64,000 bases of DNA from Blautia sp. OF03-15BH (GCF_003463065.1 NZ_QSCM01000002.1:62001-126000); one strand, 5' to 3'. Shown: positions 16,591 to 26,059, counted from the first letter of the stretch. The notes: generated by a model from the letters alone, not told the origin. Made by a program: numbers and translations.

Positions 16591-17214
16591 GTGCGTCAGA
16601 AAATGAAGTATGTGGTATTCAGCCTGTTGGGTTATCTCTCGGGTAGCCTTACTTTTGGGTATCTGATTCCAAGGCTTCTCAAAGGAATCGATGTGCGCAC
16701 CCTGAGCAGTGACGGAAATCCGGGAACAGCCAATGCCTTTCTTTATGGAGGAGTGCTCTGTGGAATTCTGGTACTTCTGGCAGATCTTGGAAAAGGAGCC
16801 TTTCCGGTCTGGCTGGCTGCACGTTATCTGGATCCGGAGGAAAATCTGTTTGGACTGGTGATGGCAGCTCCGGTGATCGGACATGCCTATCCTCTGATCG
16901 ACCGTTTTGGAAAAGGAGGAAAAGCCATTGCCGTTTCTTTTGGTGTTCTTTTAGGGCTTTATCCGATTTTTTTTCCGGTTGTATTACTGGCTGCTGTTTA
17001 TCTGTTTTTCACTGGGATCCTTGTGATAAATCCACACAGCCTCCGGACGGGCGTTACATTTCTGGTCTGGTCTGTTCCGGGTGTGCATTTTGCACCGTTT
17101 TCTTCTATAAAATATGGTATCATGCTGATCGCGTTTGTGGTGATCCGAAAGCACCTTCCAGAAATCAAAAGGATCCCCAGAGGACAGGCGTGTATTGCAT
17201 GGAAGAAAGGATAG
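16591..17214 (+). CDS. PlsY-like glycerol-3-phosphate acyltransferase paralogue
   Basis: The product is about 207 aa (GTG 16591 or ATG 16603) with five or six hydrophobic segments. PlsY motifs are present but diverged: SGSLTFGYLI (motif 1), DGNPGTANAF in place of GSGNxGxTN (motif 2), and GHAYPL with GKGGKAIAVSFG (motif 3). Canonical PlsY acylates glycerol-3-phosphate from acyl phosphate in the membrane. A more canonical copy is at 51937, so this one may have another acceptor or a regulatory role. It is linked, with 5 bases between, to a diacylglycerol glycosyltransferase, pointing to glycolipid synthesis. Confidence 0.75.
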   Translation: MRQKMKYVVFSLLGYLSGSLTFGYLIPRLLKGIDVRTLSSDGNPGTANAFLYGGVLCGILVLLADLGKGAFPVWLAARYLDPEENLFGLVMAAPVIGHAYPLIDRFGKGGKAIAVSFGVLLGLYPIFFPVVLLAAVYLFFTGILVINPHSLRTGVTFLVWSVPGVHFAPFSSIKYGIMLIAFVVIRKHLPEIKRIPRGQACIAWKKG

Positions 17215-17219
17215 TTATT

Positions 17220-18341
17220 ATGAAAGCATTGATTTTATCCTGTAATACCGGCGGAGGACATAATGCAGCCGGAGCTGCCCTGAAGGAAATGCTTGAGGAG
17301 AGAGGTCACGAGGCAATTCTTCTGGATTATCTGACCCTGGCAGGAAAATGGACTTCTTCTCTGGTGGGGGATCTTTATATTGACGTGGTAAAAAAGGCAC
17401 CAAGAGTTTTTGGCGCTGCATACAAGCTGGGAATGTTTGTGAGCCGGATGGCAAAAAAATCACCGGTTTATTATGTAAATACTCTTATGGCAAAATATCT
17501 GAACCGCTATTTAAAGGAACATCCGGTAGATGTGATCTTTATGCCTCATCTGTATCCGTCGGAGACCATTTCTTATATGAAAAAGAAAGGAATGCCTTTG
17601 CCTCTGACTGTGGCAGTCATGACAGATTATACCTGTATTCCCTTCTGGGAGGAAACCTGTTGTGACTATTATATCGTTCCGCATCCGGAACTGATTGAAG
17701 AATGTGCCAGAAGAGGGATTCCAAAGGAAAAAATGATCCCCTTCGGGATTCCGGTGCGCAAATGTTTCCGGAATCTGATGGATCAGGAGGAGGCTAAAGA
17801 AAAGCTGGGCTTTTCACCGGAAAAGAAGCTTCATCTTCTGATCGGAGGCAGTATGGGAGCCGGCAATCTGGAAAAACTCACCCGGGAGGTCCGTAAGAGA
17901 AACGGAGAGGACAGTGTACTGGCTGTGATCTGCGGAAACAATGAAAAAGTCCGTGAACAGTTGGAAAAACGTTTTGAAGGAGATAGTTCTGTTTCAATCA
18001 TCGGGTATACGGATCAGATGCCTCTTTATATGGCGGTGGCAGATCTTGTTTATACGAAACCGGGAGGACTTACTTCCACGGAAACGGCAGTGGCAGGAAA
18101 ACCGCTGATCCATACCTTTCCGATCCCGGGCTGTGAGACGGAAAACAGAAAGTTTTTTGCTTCTCATGGCATGTGCATGTATGCCCATTCTCCGTCAGCT
18201 CTGGCAAAAACAGGAGTAAAACTTCTGCAGGCACCAGATATTCAGGAGAAAATGAAGAAAGCCCAGCATCGTCATATCAGGGGAGAGGCGGCAGAGGATA
18301 TCATCCGTTTCGCGGAGCGTCATATCCGCCCCTGGAAGTAA
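17220..18341 (+). CDS. processive diacylglycerol glycosyltransferase (MGDG synthase family)
   Basis: The product is 373 aa from ATG 17220. The N-terminal MGDG-synthase domain starts with LILSCNTGGGHNAAG; the C-terminal GT28/GT-B half contains LLIGGSMGAGNLEKL and YTKPGGLTSTETAVAGKP, which bind the UDP-sugar. The family (UgtP/YpfP) transfers glucose or galactose from UDP-sugar to diacylglycerol on the inner membrane face, making glycolipid and lipoteichoic-acid anchor. The PlsY-like gene directly upstream fits a lipid role. An earlier in-frame GTG at 17190 lies inside that gene and has no good site. Confidence 0.88.
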   Translation: MKALILSCNTGGGHNAAGAALKEMLEERGHEAILLDYLTLAGKWTSSLVGDLYIDVVKKAPRVFGAAYKLGMFVSRMAKKSPVYYVNTLMAKYLNRYLKEHPVDVIFMPHLYPSETISYMKKKGMPLPLTVAVMTDYTCIPFWEETCCDYYIVPHPELIEECARRGIPKEKMIPFGIPVRKCFRNLMDQEEAKEKLGFSPEKKLHLLIGGSMGAGNLEKLTREVRKRNGEDSVLAVICGNNEKVREQLEKRFEGDSSVSIIGYTDQMPLYMAVADLVYTKPGGLTSTETAVAGKPLIHTFPIPGCETENRKFFASHGMCMYAHSPSALAKTGVKLLQAPDIQEKMKKAQHRHIRGEAAEDIIRFAERHIRPWK

Positions 18342-18351
18342 GGAGGAAGAA

Positions 18352-20016
18352 ATGATTTTTGCGTGTACAGATCCTGCCTGCCGTTTTATGGCAGAAGGAG
18401 AAAGCGGAGAATTTCCGGTGTGCCCCCGGTGCGGCAGCCTGATGCTGACGGTTCCTGAGGAAAATCTGACCGGAGAACAGTGGGCAGATCTGGGAGTATT
18501 CTGGAGCCGTCGGGAGGACGAGGAGACGGGAGACAGAGGTCTTTTCTGCTTTCAGAAAGCTGCAGAGGCCGGCAATGCCTGCGGCATGACGAATCTGGCG
18601 ATCTATCGGGAGAATGGTTGGGGCGTGCCAAAGGATCTCCGTACGGCAGCCTGGCTTTATGAACAGGCTGCCGAACAGGGATATGTGCCTGCCTTCTATC
18701 AGCTTGGCCGTTGTTTTCAGTACGGTCTTGGACGGGAGCGGGATCCGGAGCAGGCTTTTCACTGTTATCTGACGGCGGCAGAGGTCGGTTTTGAACGGGC
18801 ACAGATGAAAGCAGGTTTTTGTTTTGAAACAGGTTTTGGTACGAAAAAAGATGAGCAGCAGGAATTTTTCTGGTATCAGGCTGCAGCTCTTCAGCATTTT
18901 GCTCCGGGAGAGACAGAGCTTGGACGCTGTTATGAATTCGGAAAAGGCGTAGAAGCAGATCCGCAGGTGGCCGTCAGCTGGTACCGGAAGGCTGCCGAAC
19001 AGGGATATGCGGATGCAGAATGCTGCTATGGTGTCTGCCTGGAACAGGGAAACGGTGTGGAAAAGGATGCAAAGGAGGCCGTTTCCTGGTATCAGAAAGC
19101 GGCACTTCATGGTCATGCCACAGGAATGAACAATCTGGGTGTCTGCTATGAACGGGGAGACGGCGTGGAAAAAGATGAGAAAGCGGCTCTGATGTGGTAT
19201 GAACGGGCGGCAGACCGCGGAAGCAGTTATGGCTGCCGTAATGCAGCCAGATTTTATCAGGATGGGAAGTGTGTTTCTCCGGATGAAAAAAAGACGGCAG
19301 AATATCTGGAAAGATGCGCAAGGCTGGGAGACAGTGATGCCATGGTCCGTATCGGCCGGCTTTATGAGCTTGGCAAAGGAGTGGAGAAGGATCCTGAAAA
19401 GGCGCTGGACTTTTATCAGGCCGCGGCAGGAAAAGGCAATCCGCTTGGCATGCGCGTCATGGGTGTAGCATTCCGGGATGGCCTGGGTGTCCGGAAAAAT
19501 GTGGCAAAAGCCCGGTACTGGTTTGAAAAAGCAGCAGAAAAAGGAGATGTTTTTTCTGATATTACAGTGGCTTTCTGCTGCCTTACCGGTATTGCAGGGA
19601 AGCCGGATCCAAAGCTGGCGGTCTCCATTTTGAAAAACCGGGCCCGCAGTAAATATGTAGGAAAAGATGGTGAATATGCCATGTATCTTCTGGGCTATTG
19701 CTATGAGAAGGGCCTTGCGGTGGAAAAAGACCAGAAACAGGCATTAAAGCTCTATCGAAAGGGAGCAGAGAATCGGAGTGAAGAAGCTCTTTACCGGCTG
19801 GCACTCTACTATTCGGAGGAAGCAGAAGAGAAAGACGACGAAAAGGCGGCAGAATACTGCCGGCGTGTCTGTCCGGATCTGAGTTTAAGCCCTTCGGTGC
19901 AGTTTCCGGAAAAAGAACTTTCCGAACGGGTGGAGAGTCTGCTGGATAAAATAAAACAAACCATGAAAGAGGAGGATGTTTCAAATGAATTGGAAAAGAT
20001 ACCAAAGAGTCATTGA
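18352..20016 (+). CDS. Sel1-repeat protein with N-terminal zinc ribbon
   Basis: The product is 554 aa. Residues 1-35 form a treble-clef-like ribbon, with a CTDPAC pair and CPRCG. About a dozen Sel1/TPR-type repeats of 36 residues follow (typical unit ending GxGVEKDxxxAxxWYxKAAExG), covering about 50-500. A charged, partly helical tail closes the protein. Sel1 repeats form solenoids that bind partner proteins; no catalytic site is seen. It starts 10 bases after the glycosyltransferase and overlaps the following peptidase by 32 bases, so it belongs to this operon. The partner is unknown. There is no signal peptide; it is cytoplasmic. Confidence 0.85.
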   Translation: MIFACTDPACRFMAEGESGEFPVCPRCGSLMLTVPEENLTGEQWADLGVFWSRREDEETGDRGLFCFQKAAEAGNACGMTNLAIYRENGWGVPKDLRTAAWLYEQAAEQGYVPAFYQLGRCFQYGLGRERDPEQAFHCYLTAAEVGFERAQMKAGFCFETGFGTKKDEQQEFFWYQAAALQHFAPGETELGRCYEFGKGVEADPQVAVSWYRKAAEQGYADAECCYGVCLEQGNGVEKDAKEAVSWYQKAALHGHATGMNNLGVCYERGDGVEKDEKAALMWYERAADRGSSYGCRNAARFYQDGKCVSPDEKKTAEYLERCARLGDSDAMVRIGRLYELGKGVEKDPEKALDFYQAAAGKGNPLGMRVMGVAFRDGLGVRKNVAKARYWFEKAAEKGDVFSDITVAFCCLTGIAGKPDPKLAVSILKNRARSKYVGKDGEYAMYLLGYCYEKGLAVEKDQKQALKLYRKGAENRSEEALYRLALYYSEEAEEKDDEKAAEYCRRVCPDLSLSPSVQFPEKELSERVESLLDKIKQTMKEEDVSNELEKIPKSH

Positions 20017-21082
20017 CTCGATGAAGGACGAAGGAATCGGTCAGCTGATCGTTACAGATTCTGTTTCTGTTTATTATCTGACAGGAAAGCTGATCAACTG
20101 CATGGAGCGCATGATGGCTCTGTATCTGGATGTGGAAAAAGAAAAACCGCTTCTGGTCATTGGAAAACTGTTTCCGCAGGATGAGGCGGCTCTTGGCTTC
20201 CCGGTTGTGTATTTTGATGATACGGATGATGCGGTGGGTGTCCTGGCTTCTCATATGAGAAAAGGCGGCATCATTGGCATCGACAAGACCTGGCCGGCAC
20301 GCTTTCTTTTGCGTCTGATGGAGCTTGAGATGGGAGATAAATATATCAATGCTTCCTATATCATCGATCATATCCGCCAGGTGAAAACACCGGAAGAGCA
20401 GGAAAAAATGCGGGCAGCTTCCCTGGTGAATGATCTGAGCATGGAGGAGCTGATTCCTCTTGTTGCTTCCGGTATGAATGAGGTGGAACTTGGAGAAGAA
20501 CTTCGAAAGATCTATGTGAAAAACGGAGCAGCAGGTCATTCCTTTGAGCCGATCGTGGGCTTTGGTGACAACGGCGCAGATCCTCATCATGAGTCCGATG
20601 AGTCCACCGGAAAATATGGTGACTGCGTGGTTCTGGATATCGGCTGTCTTTTGAATGGTTATTGCTCTGACATGACGAGAACCGTTTTTCTTGGCAAGGC
20701 TTCCGATGAAGCGAGAAAGATTTATGAGATCGTAAAAGAAGCAAACCGGAGAGGGATTGAGGCGGTTCGTCCGGGAGCCCGTTTTTCTGATGTGGATCAG
20801 GCAGCAAGAAAGTACATTACAGAGATGGGCTATGGCGATGCGTTTACACATCGTACCGGCCATTGCATCGGCATTGAGGTCCATGAGTCTGGTGATGTTT
20901 CCTCATCCAATGATGAGATCCTGAAACCGGGTATGACGTTTTCGGTAGAGCCGGGAATTTATGTACCGGGCATTGCCGGTGTCCGCATTGAGGATCTGGT
21001 CCTGGTGACAGAGGAAGGTCATGAGGTGCTGAACCATTTTACCAAAGATCTGATCGAGGTTCCTTTTGAAAAAAAGGACTGA
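19985..21082 (+). CDS. M24 aminopeptidase (Xaa-Pro peptidase family)
   Basis: The product is 365 aa from ATG 19985, nine bases after GGAGG; the ATG at 19976 abuts the site and is too close. The creatinase-like N-terminal domain spans about 1-125 and the pita-bread catalytic domain about 130-365. Metal ligands are visible: Asp in VLDIG and CSDMTR, His in RTGHCIG, Glu in SVEPGIY and RIEDLV. It removes N-terminal residues, usually before proline, from peptides in the cytoplasm. It is followed by M3 and M28 peptidases, giving a peptide-degradation block. Confidence 0.9.
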   Translation: MNWKRYQRVIDSMKDEGIGQLIVTDSVSVYYLTGKLINCMERMMALYLDVEKEKPLLVIGKLFPQDEAALGFPVVYFDDTDDAVGVLASHMRKGGIIGIDKTWPARFLLRLMELEMGDKYINASYIIDHIRQVKTPEEQEKMRAASLVNDLSMEELIPLVASGMNEVELGEELRKIYVKNGAAGHSFEPIVGFGDNGADPHHESDESTGKYGDCVVLDIGCLLNGYCSDMTRTVFLGKASDEARKIYEIVKEANRRGIEAVRPGARFSDVDQAARKYITEMGYGDAFTHRTGHCIGIEVHESGDVSSSNDEILKPGMTFSVEPGIYVPGIAGVRIEDLVLVTEEGHEVLNHFTKDLIEVPFEKKD

Positions 21083-21107
21083 AAAGTTCCCTTTTTTGAC
21101 AGAATTG

Positions 21108-21116
21108 TGATATGAT
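21108..21116 (+). promoter_or_regulatory. candidate extended -10 promoter before the M3 peptidase
   Basis: TG-A-TATGAT fits the extended -10 form. A TTGACA at about 21096 is too near to be its -35. The 100-base gap and ribosome-binding site GGGGGA before 21185 suggest a separate transcript start here. Confidence 0.4.
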
Positions 21117-21184
21117 AAGACAGGGTTTGCGGATCCGGCAGACGGAAAACCCAAAAGAATAAAAAACAGGGGGATTTATGCAAC

Positions 21185-22858
21185 ATGAAATATGAAGAGA
21201 TGCCGTACAGCCGCATTGATTTTGCGGAGGAGACCAAAGCATTAAAAGAACTGATGGAGGAATTTCAGACAGCAAAAAGTGCCGAAGAACAGTTCCGTGT
21301 CCATCAGAAGTATTATGAAAGAACGAGACATATCCAGACGGAGATGGCGCTGGCCTCTACAAGAAACAGCCTGGATACCTCAGATACGTTCTATGATCAG
21401 GAAAAGGAGTATTACGATCGGGAATATCCGGCTTACAGCAACCTTGCCGTGGAATATGCCAAACTGCTTTTAAAATCGCCGTTTCGCAGGGAACTGGAAG
21501 AAAAAATCGGCAGTCCTGCTTTCCGTAATATGGAGCTGGCGGAAAAATCCACCAGCGAGGCCATTATTCCATTAAAGCAGGAAGAGAATGCTCTCGTTAC
21601 CCGTTATGAGAAAATGATGGCTTCCGCAAAGATCGAGTGGGAAGGCGAGATTTATAATATTTCGCAGATGACCCCCTTCCAGCATTCCAAAGATCGGAAG
21701 ATCAGGCAGGAAGCAGGAAAAAAAGTGGATGCTTTCTATGCCAGCAAGGAGAAAGAACTGGATGAGATCTATGATGCTTTGGTGAAAAACCGTACGGCTC
21801 AGGCAAAAGCCCTGGGATATGAGAATTTTACCGAGCTGGGTTATAACCGGATGATCCGGAACAGTTACCGTCGTCCGGAAGTGGAAAAATTCCGTGACCA
21901 GATCAAGAAAGACTGGGTTCCTCTGGCAGAGGAGCTCTGGGAGAACCGCCGGGTACGCCTAGGACTTGACAAATTGTATTTCTGTGATGAAGGCGTCAGC
22001 TTCCCGCAGGGAAGTCCGAAACCCGTCGGAAGTTACGAGGACACCCTTCTGGCAGGTCAGAAAATGTACCGGGAGCTTTCTGAGCAGACCGGAGAATTTT
22101 TCGATTTTATGCTGGATAACCATCTTCTGCAGGTGCTTCCAGGAGCCAATAAAAAAGTGGGCGGCTATATGACTTATATGCCGGATTTCCATGCTCCCTT
22201 CGTATTTGCCAATTTCAATGGAACCAGCGGAGATGTGGATGTTATCACGCATGAGTGCGGTCATGCTTTCCAGGGTTATCTGACAGCAGACGACCCGATC
22301 CTGGAGCATGCGGATATCACCATGGAAACAGCAGAGACACATTCTATGTCAATGGAATTTTTCACCAATCCCTGGATGGCTCTGTTCTTCGGAGACCGGG
22401 CAGATGATTTCAAGAGATCTCAGGTGGAGGATGCCGTTGCCTTTATCCCATATGGCTGTATGGTGGATGAATTCCAGCATATCGTATACGATCATCCGGA
22501 AATGACACCACAAGAGCGGAAAGCGGCATGGAAAGAGCTGGAAAAGGTTTACAAACCGCATCTGGATTTCGGAGAGGAATATCCTTTCTTCGGAAGCGGA
22601 AGCTACTGGCAGAGACAGAATCATATTTATGCCGGTCCCTTCTACTATATCGATTACTGTATTGCCCAGACCAGTGCATTCCAGTACCGGATCTGGATGG
22701 AAAAAGACTATAAGGCAGCTTTTGAAAGCTACCTGAAATTCAGCAGGGAGTCCGGCTGCGGCTTTTATGCAGAAATGCTGGAGGAAAACGGTCTGAAGAG
22801 TCCCTTCAAGGAAGGCACCATTCAGGAGATCGTAAAAGGCATTCGGGAACTGCTGTAA
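21185..22858 (+). CDS. M3-family oligoendopeptidase
   Basis: The product is 557 aa, the length of the short PepF-like M3 enzymes. The zinc motif HECGH is at about residues 356-360 and the distal Glu lies in METAETHSMSMEF. Most of the protein is helical, as the family requires for its deep channel. It cleaves short oligopeptides in the cytoplasm. The start ATG 21185 is eleven bases from GGGGGA. The ATG at 21178 is out of frame and hits a stop after five codons. Confidence 0.9.
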   Translation: MKYEEMPYSRIDFAEETKALKELMEEFQTAKSAEEQFRVHQKYYERTRHIQTEMALASTRNSLDTSDTFYDQEKEYYDREYPAYSNLAVEYAKLLLKSPFRRELEEKIGSPAFRNMELAEKSTSEAIIPLKQEENALVTRYEKMMASAKIEWEGEIYNISQMTPFQHSKDRKIRQEAGKKVDAFYASKEKELDEIYDALVKNRTAQAKALGYENFTELGYNRMIRNSYRRPEVEKFRDQIKKDWVPLAEELWENRRVRLGLDKLYFCDEGVSFPQGSPKPVGSYEDTLLAGQKMYRELSEQTGEFFDFMLDNHLLQVLPGANKKVGGYMTYMPDFHAPFVFANFNGTSGDVDVITHECGHAFQGYLTADDPILEHADITMETAETHSMSMEFFTNPWMALFFGDRADDFKRSQVEDAVAFIPYGCMVDEFQHIVYDHPEMTPQERKAAWKELEKVYKPHLDFGEEYPFFGSGSYWQRQNHIYAGPFYYIDYCIAQTSAFQYRIWMEKDYKAAFESYLKFSRESGCGFYAEMLEENGLKSPFKEGTIQEIVKGIRELL

Positions 22859-22897
22859 AAAATACGGACTCGAAAGCAGCCCGGGAGGAGATAAAAA

Positions 22898-24907
22898 ATG
22901 GCGTGGAAAGAACAGTATATGGAAGCTTTGGATGTGGCGGCTTCCTGCCGCCTTGCCAAGGAGATGGAAGAATACCGCAGCAATCCAAAGCTGGGCTACC
23001 GCCCGGCCGGCTCACGGGCTGAATTTGAGACCGGTGAACGACTGAAAAGAGAAATGGAAGCGATGGGGCTTTCCAATGTCCGGAAGGATGAGATCCTGGT
23101 GGACGGCTGGGAGTTTGAAAAGGCAGAACTTACATACAAGGATCGGGCGGGGAAAACCTGCCGGGTGATCCTTGGCGCTTATCAGACGGATTTTGTGACG
23201 AATGATGAGGAGAGCTTTGATCTTGTTTTCCTGGGAAAAGGGACTGCCAGAGATTACGAAGGAAAAGAAGTACGCGGAAAGTTGGTGGTAGTCGAGATCA
23301 ACCAGAGAAATGAGTGGTGGATCAACTTTCCGGTCTATCAGGCATATGAAAAGGGGGCAAAAGCGCTCATTGCCGTTCAGACAGGAGGCTATGGCCAGAT
23401 CGACAAGCAGGCATTAAATGCGCAGGATATTGCAGGCCCCGCAGAAGCACCGGCCTTTTCCATGTCTCAGGAAGACTGGGAGAGGATTCGTGAGTGTCTG
23501 GATGAAAAAGGTGAGATCCGGGTAGGCCTGGATGCCCGTTCCGTGGTCATGAAGGATGTGCCCACCTATAATATCGTGGGTGAGATACCGGGAAAACGCC
23601 CGGAACGGATGATCCTTCTTTCCGCCCATTATGATTCTTATTTCAGCGGTTTCCAGGATGACAATACGGCCATTGCCATGATGCTCGGAATCGCCAGAGC
23701 CTTTCTGAAGATCGGCTATCAGCCGGAAAATACCTGGGTTTTCTGTGCCATGGCAGCGGAAGAGTGGGGGAAGTGTGATACCAAGTATGACTGGTCTACC
23801 GGTGCTTACCAGGAGATCTTCAAAGTGCATCCGGACTGGGCGGGTAAAGTCATCGGAAATTTTAATTTTGAGCTTCCAGCTCTTTCCAACGGAAATCTGG
23901 ACGGTATCCGCAGTACGTATGAGTACCGTGATTTTCTGGAAGAGTGTGTGAAAAAACTTCCTGCTCTGACGCCGGCTTATCTGGAAGGCGTTCGGGTGTC
24001 CGCGCCCATTGAGACCTGGTCGGATGACTTTTCTGTAGCCATCGGAGGCATTCCCTCCATGGTCAACGAATTCAGTGCAGGTCCTTTTATGGAGACGCAT
24101 TATCATTCGCAGTTTGACAGTGACGAGTTCTACGATGAGGCGGTCTATCGTTTTCATCATGAGCTTTACGGGCTGCTTTTGCTGGAACTGGATTCCCAGG
24201 CGGTTGTGCCTTTGAACTTTGCGGAAGTTTTTGAAGAAGCAGCCAAGAGCCTGGATGTGATCTACTGCCAGAAAGCCGGAGCCAGGGTAACCACTCTTCT
24301 GGAACTTCTGGAAAAAGCCCAGGAGCTTTCAGACGAGATCTATGACCGAATCTGGGATGTGAACGAAGCCTATCTGGCAGGTGAAAAAATGGATCTTGAG
24401 AAGATCAGGGAAGCGGAAAAGAAACTTCTCTCTGTATTTAAGATGGAACAGGATCGTTTTGTACGTCTGAACTGGTCAGATGAGGTGCTTTTCCCGGAGG
24501 AGGCTGCCCAGAATAATCTTTATTATATCCGTAAAGCTATTCGTTCCCTGAAACGGAAAAATCCGGAAACGGCACTGGAAGCACTCTACGAGATCGACAA
24601 CAATGCCTATGCATTCCAGTTCAGCCGGAGTGTCTACCAGCATTTTACGGATTATGTTTTCCATCAGGAAGCGGAACGGCTGCAGTGGGGCGCCGGCCGT
24701 ATCGTCCATCATGAAAACCTGTATGATCTGGTGGAAGGGCTTCTGAAAAAGTACCGTACTGGTAGAACAGATGTCAGGGATGAGATCCTCCGGCTGGAGG
24801 CTGTGGAGAAGAGGCAGCAGTCTTATCTGAAGGAGGATGTGGATTACATGATCAAATCCACGGAAAAAATGCTCCTGACCCTTCAGGAAGCAAAACAACT
24901 GTTATAG
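22898..24907 (+). CDS. M28-family zinc peptidase with long C-terminal region
   Basis: The product is 669 aa. The M28 catalytic domain (about 1-430, with a PA-type insertion near 95-170) shows the metal ligands in SAHYDS, FQDDNTA and AMAAEEWG, and the late His in THYHSQFDS. About 230 further residues form a helical region with no recognised domain. There is no signal peptide, so it is probably a cytoplasmic aminopeptidase. GGGAGGAG precedes the ATG. The order M24-M3-M28-GNAT on one strand with short gaps suggests joint use in peptide turnover. Confidence 0.85.
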   Translation: MAWKEQYMEALDVAASCRLAKEMEEYRSNPKLGYRPAGSRAEFETGERLKREMEAMGLSNVRKDEILVDGWEFEKAELTYKDRAGKTCRVILGAYQTDFVTNDEESFDLVFLGKGTARDYEGKEVRGKLVVVEINQRNEWWINFPVYQAYEKGAKALIAVQTGGYGQIDKQALNAQDIAGPAEAPAFSMSQEDWERIRECLDEKGEIRVGLDARSVVMKDVPTYNIVGEIPGKRPERMILLSAHYDSYFSGFQDDNTAIAMMLGIARAFLKIGYQPENTWVFCAMAAEEWGKCDTKYDWSTGAYQEIFKVHPDWAGKVIGNFNFELPALSNGNLDGIRSTYEYRDFLEECVKKLPALTPAYLEGVRVSAPIETWSDDFSVAIGGIPSMVNEFSAGPFMETHYHSQFDSDEFYDEAVYRFHHELYGLLLLELDSQAVVPLNFAEVFEEAAKSLDVIYCQKAGARVTTLLELLEKAQELSDEIYDRIWDVNEAYLAGEKMDLEKIREAEKKLLSVFKMEQDRFVRLNWSDEVLFPEEAAQNNLYYIRKAIRSLKRKNPETALEALYEIDNNAYAFQFSRSVYQHFTDYVFHQEAERLQWGAGRIVHHENLYDLVEGLLKKYRTGRTDVRDEILRLEAVEKRQQSYLKEDVDYMIKSTEKMLLTLQEAKQLL

Positions 24908-24915
24908 GAGGAATC

Positions 24916-25548
24916 ATGGAAACTGATCGATTATATCGGGTACAGAAGGAGGATCTGCCGGAGCTGGAGAAGCTTCTGACAGCATGCTTCCGGGAAGATC
25001 CGCTTTATCAGAAGCTGATACCGGATGATGAAATCCGGGAAAGACTTATGCCGGAGCTTTTTAAATGTGACCTGACAGAGTTTTATGAAACCTGTGAGAT
25101 CTATGCAGACAGCAAGGAACTGAACAGCCTTCTGGTGGTTTCGGATGAAGCAGAACCATACAATCTGTTTAAATATTATTTTACAGAGATTGAAGCAGTG
25201 CTTCGGACAGAGGGCTATCTTCTGAAGGAAGATGCCAGTATGAAAACGTTCTGGAATTTTGTTCTGGGAAGAGATTATCTGAATTCCAACTGGACCGATC
25301 AGCTGCATCAGGACAACCGGCTGCATGTGATCTATCTGGCCGTCAGACCCAGTATGCAGCATCACGGACTGGCAGCTTTACTCATGAACGAAGTACTGCA
25401 CTATGCGGATAAACATCAAATGATGGTGTCACTGGAAACGCACAATCCGAATAATGTGGAATTCTACCAACACCTTGGGTTCAAATTGTATGGTGTGCTG
25501 AATAAACACTTTGATCTCAAACAGTATTGTATGATAAGAGAAGTGTAG
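24916..25548 (+). CDS. GNAT-family N-acetyltransferase
   Basis: The product is 210 aa. The acetyl-CoA-binding part is C-terminal: VIYLAVRPSMQHHGLAALLM corresponds to motif A, and NNVEFYQHLGFKL to the last strands of the GNAT fold. The N-terminal half is more variable and probably sets the acceptor, which is unknown. It begins 8 bases after the M28 gene (site AGGAGG) and closes this operon, ending at the terminator 25589-25631. Confidence 0.82.
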   Translation: METDRLYRVQKEDLPELEKLLTACFREDPLYQKLIPDDEIRERLMPELFKCDLTEFYETCEIYADSKELNSLLVVSDEAEPYNLFKYYFTEIEAVLRTEGYLLKEDASMKTFWNFVLGRDYLNSNWTDQLHQDNRLHVIYLAVRPSMQHHGLAALLMNEVLHYADKHQMMVSLETHNPNNVEFYQHLGFKLYGVLNKHFDLKQYCMIREV

Positions 25549-25588
25549 GTGCCGGTGTCGGTATTACAAAAGCCTGTCAGAAAATAAG

Positions 25589-25631
25589 AGGAGGAAAACC
25601 GGAGCATAAAGCTTCGGTTTTCCTCCTTTTG
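25589..25631. terminator. bidirectional terminator
   Basis: A 17-base arm at 25589-25605 pairs with 25611-25627 with one G-T pair and a 5-base loop; T-rich on the right, A-rich on the left. It serves the GNAT gene on the plus strand and the small minus-strand gene at 25691. Confidence 0.88.
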
Positions 25632-25690
25632 TTTTCCTGTCCGTGTAAATAAACACTTGCCTGGCGTATGCCATCTCTATACTGGAAAGC

Positions 25691-25930
25691 TTATGGATTC
25701 TGACTGAGAACCTCCGTCAACTTCTGCAAGAGTTCCAGATCAGAACTTTGTACCTTCAGGTTTGTAGAGATCGGCTCTCCGTCCGGCGGAGTAACAGTGA
25801 TCTCAAGGATGCTTCCCTCCATCAGAGCCTTTTTTCTGGCAGCCCGGATAAACGGAAAGAATTTCGGGTGATTTTTTTCAAAGCGGTTTTTTAAATTTCT
25901 CAGTTCGAGAAACTGGGATACGTTAAACAT
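25691..25930 (-). CDS. small conserved-type protein, unknown function
   Basis: The product is 79 aa: MFNVSQFLELRNLKNRFEKN at the start, then a beta-rich half with EITVTPPDGEPIST. The reverse strand has AAAGGAGAACACG before the ATG, and the gene stands alone between a bidirectional terminator and the plsX promoter region, which supports a real gene. No domain is recognised, and there is no membrane segment or metal motif. The 155-base gap to plsX holds the promoters for both directions. Confidence 0.7.
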   Translation of the reverse strand: MFNVSQFLELRNLKNRFEKNHPKFFPFIRAARKKALMEGSILEITVTPPDGEPISTNLKVQSSDLELLQKLTEVLSQNP

Positions 25931-26030
25931 CGTGTTCTCCTTTCGGCTTCATTTGTGCGTTTCTTCCCTCAGAGTCTTTGATTATAGCACAGCCCGCGCT
26001 TCATGGCTATGAACTTCTCAAAATTTACTG

Positions 26031-26059
26031 TTGATTTTTAGAATGATGTCTAGTATATT
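26031..26059 (+). promoter_or_regulatory. plsX promoter with operator-like inverted repeat
   Basis: TTGATT (26031-26036), a 17-base spacer and TATATT (26054-26059). The -10 lies within CTAGTA-TATTAG (26050-26061), a nearly perfect inverted repeat that a lipid-responsive repressor could cover; the regulator is not identified. Confidence 0.65.

Noticed and set aside
19583..20884. 433-codon minus-strand frame opposite the Sel1 and M24 genes
   Set aside because: Spans the overlap of two well-supported genes on the other strand and has no ribosome-binding site.
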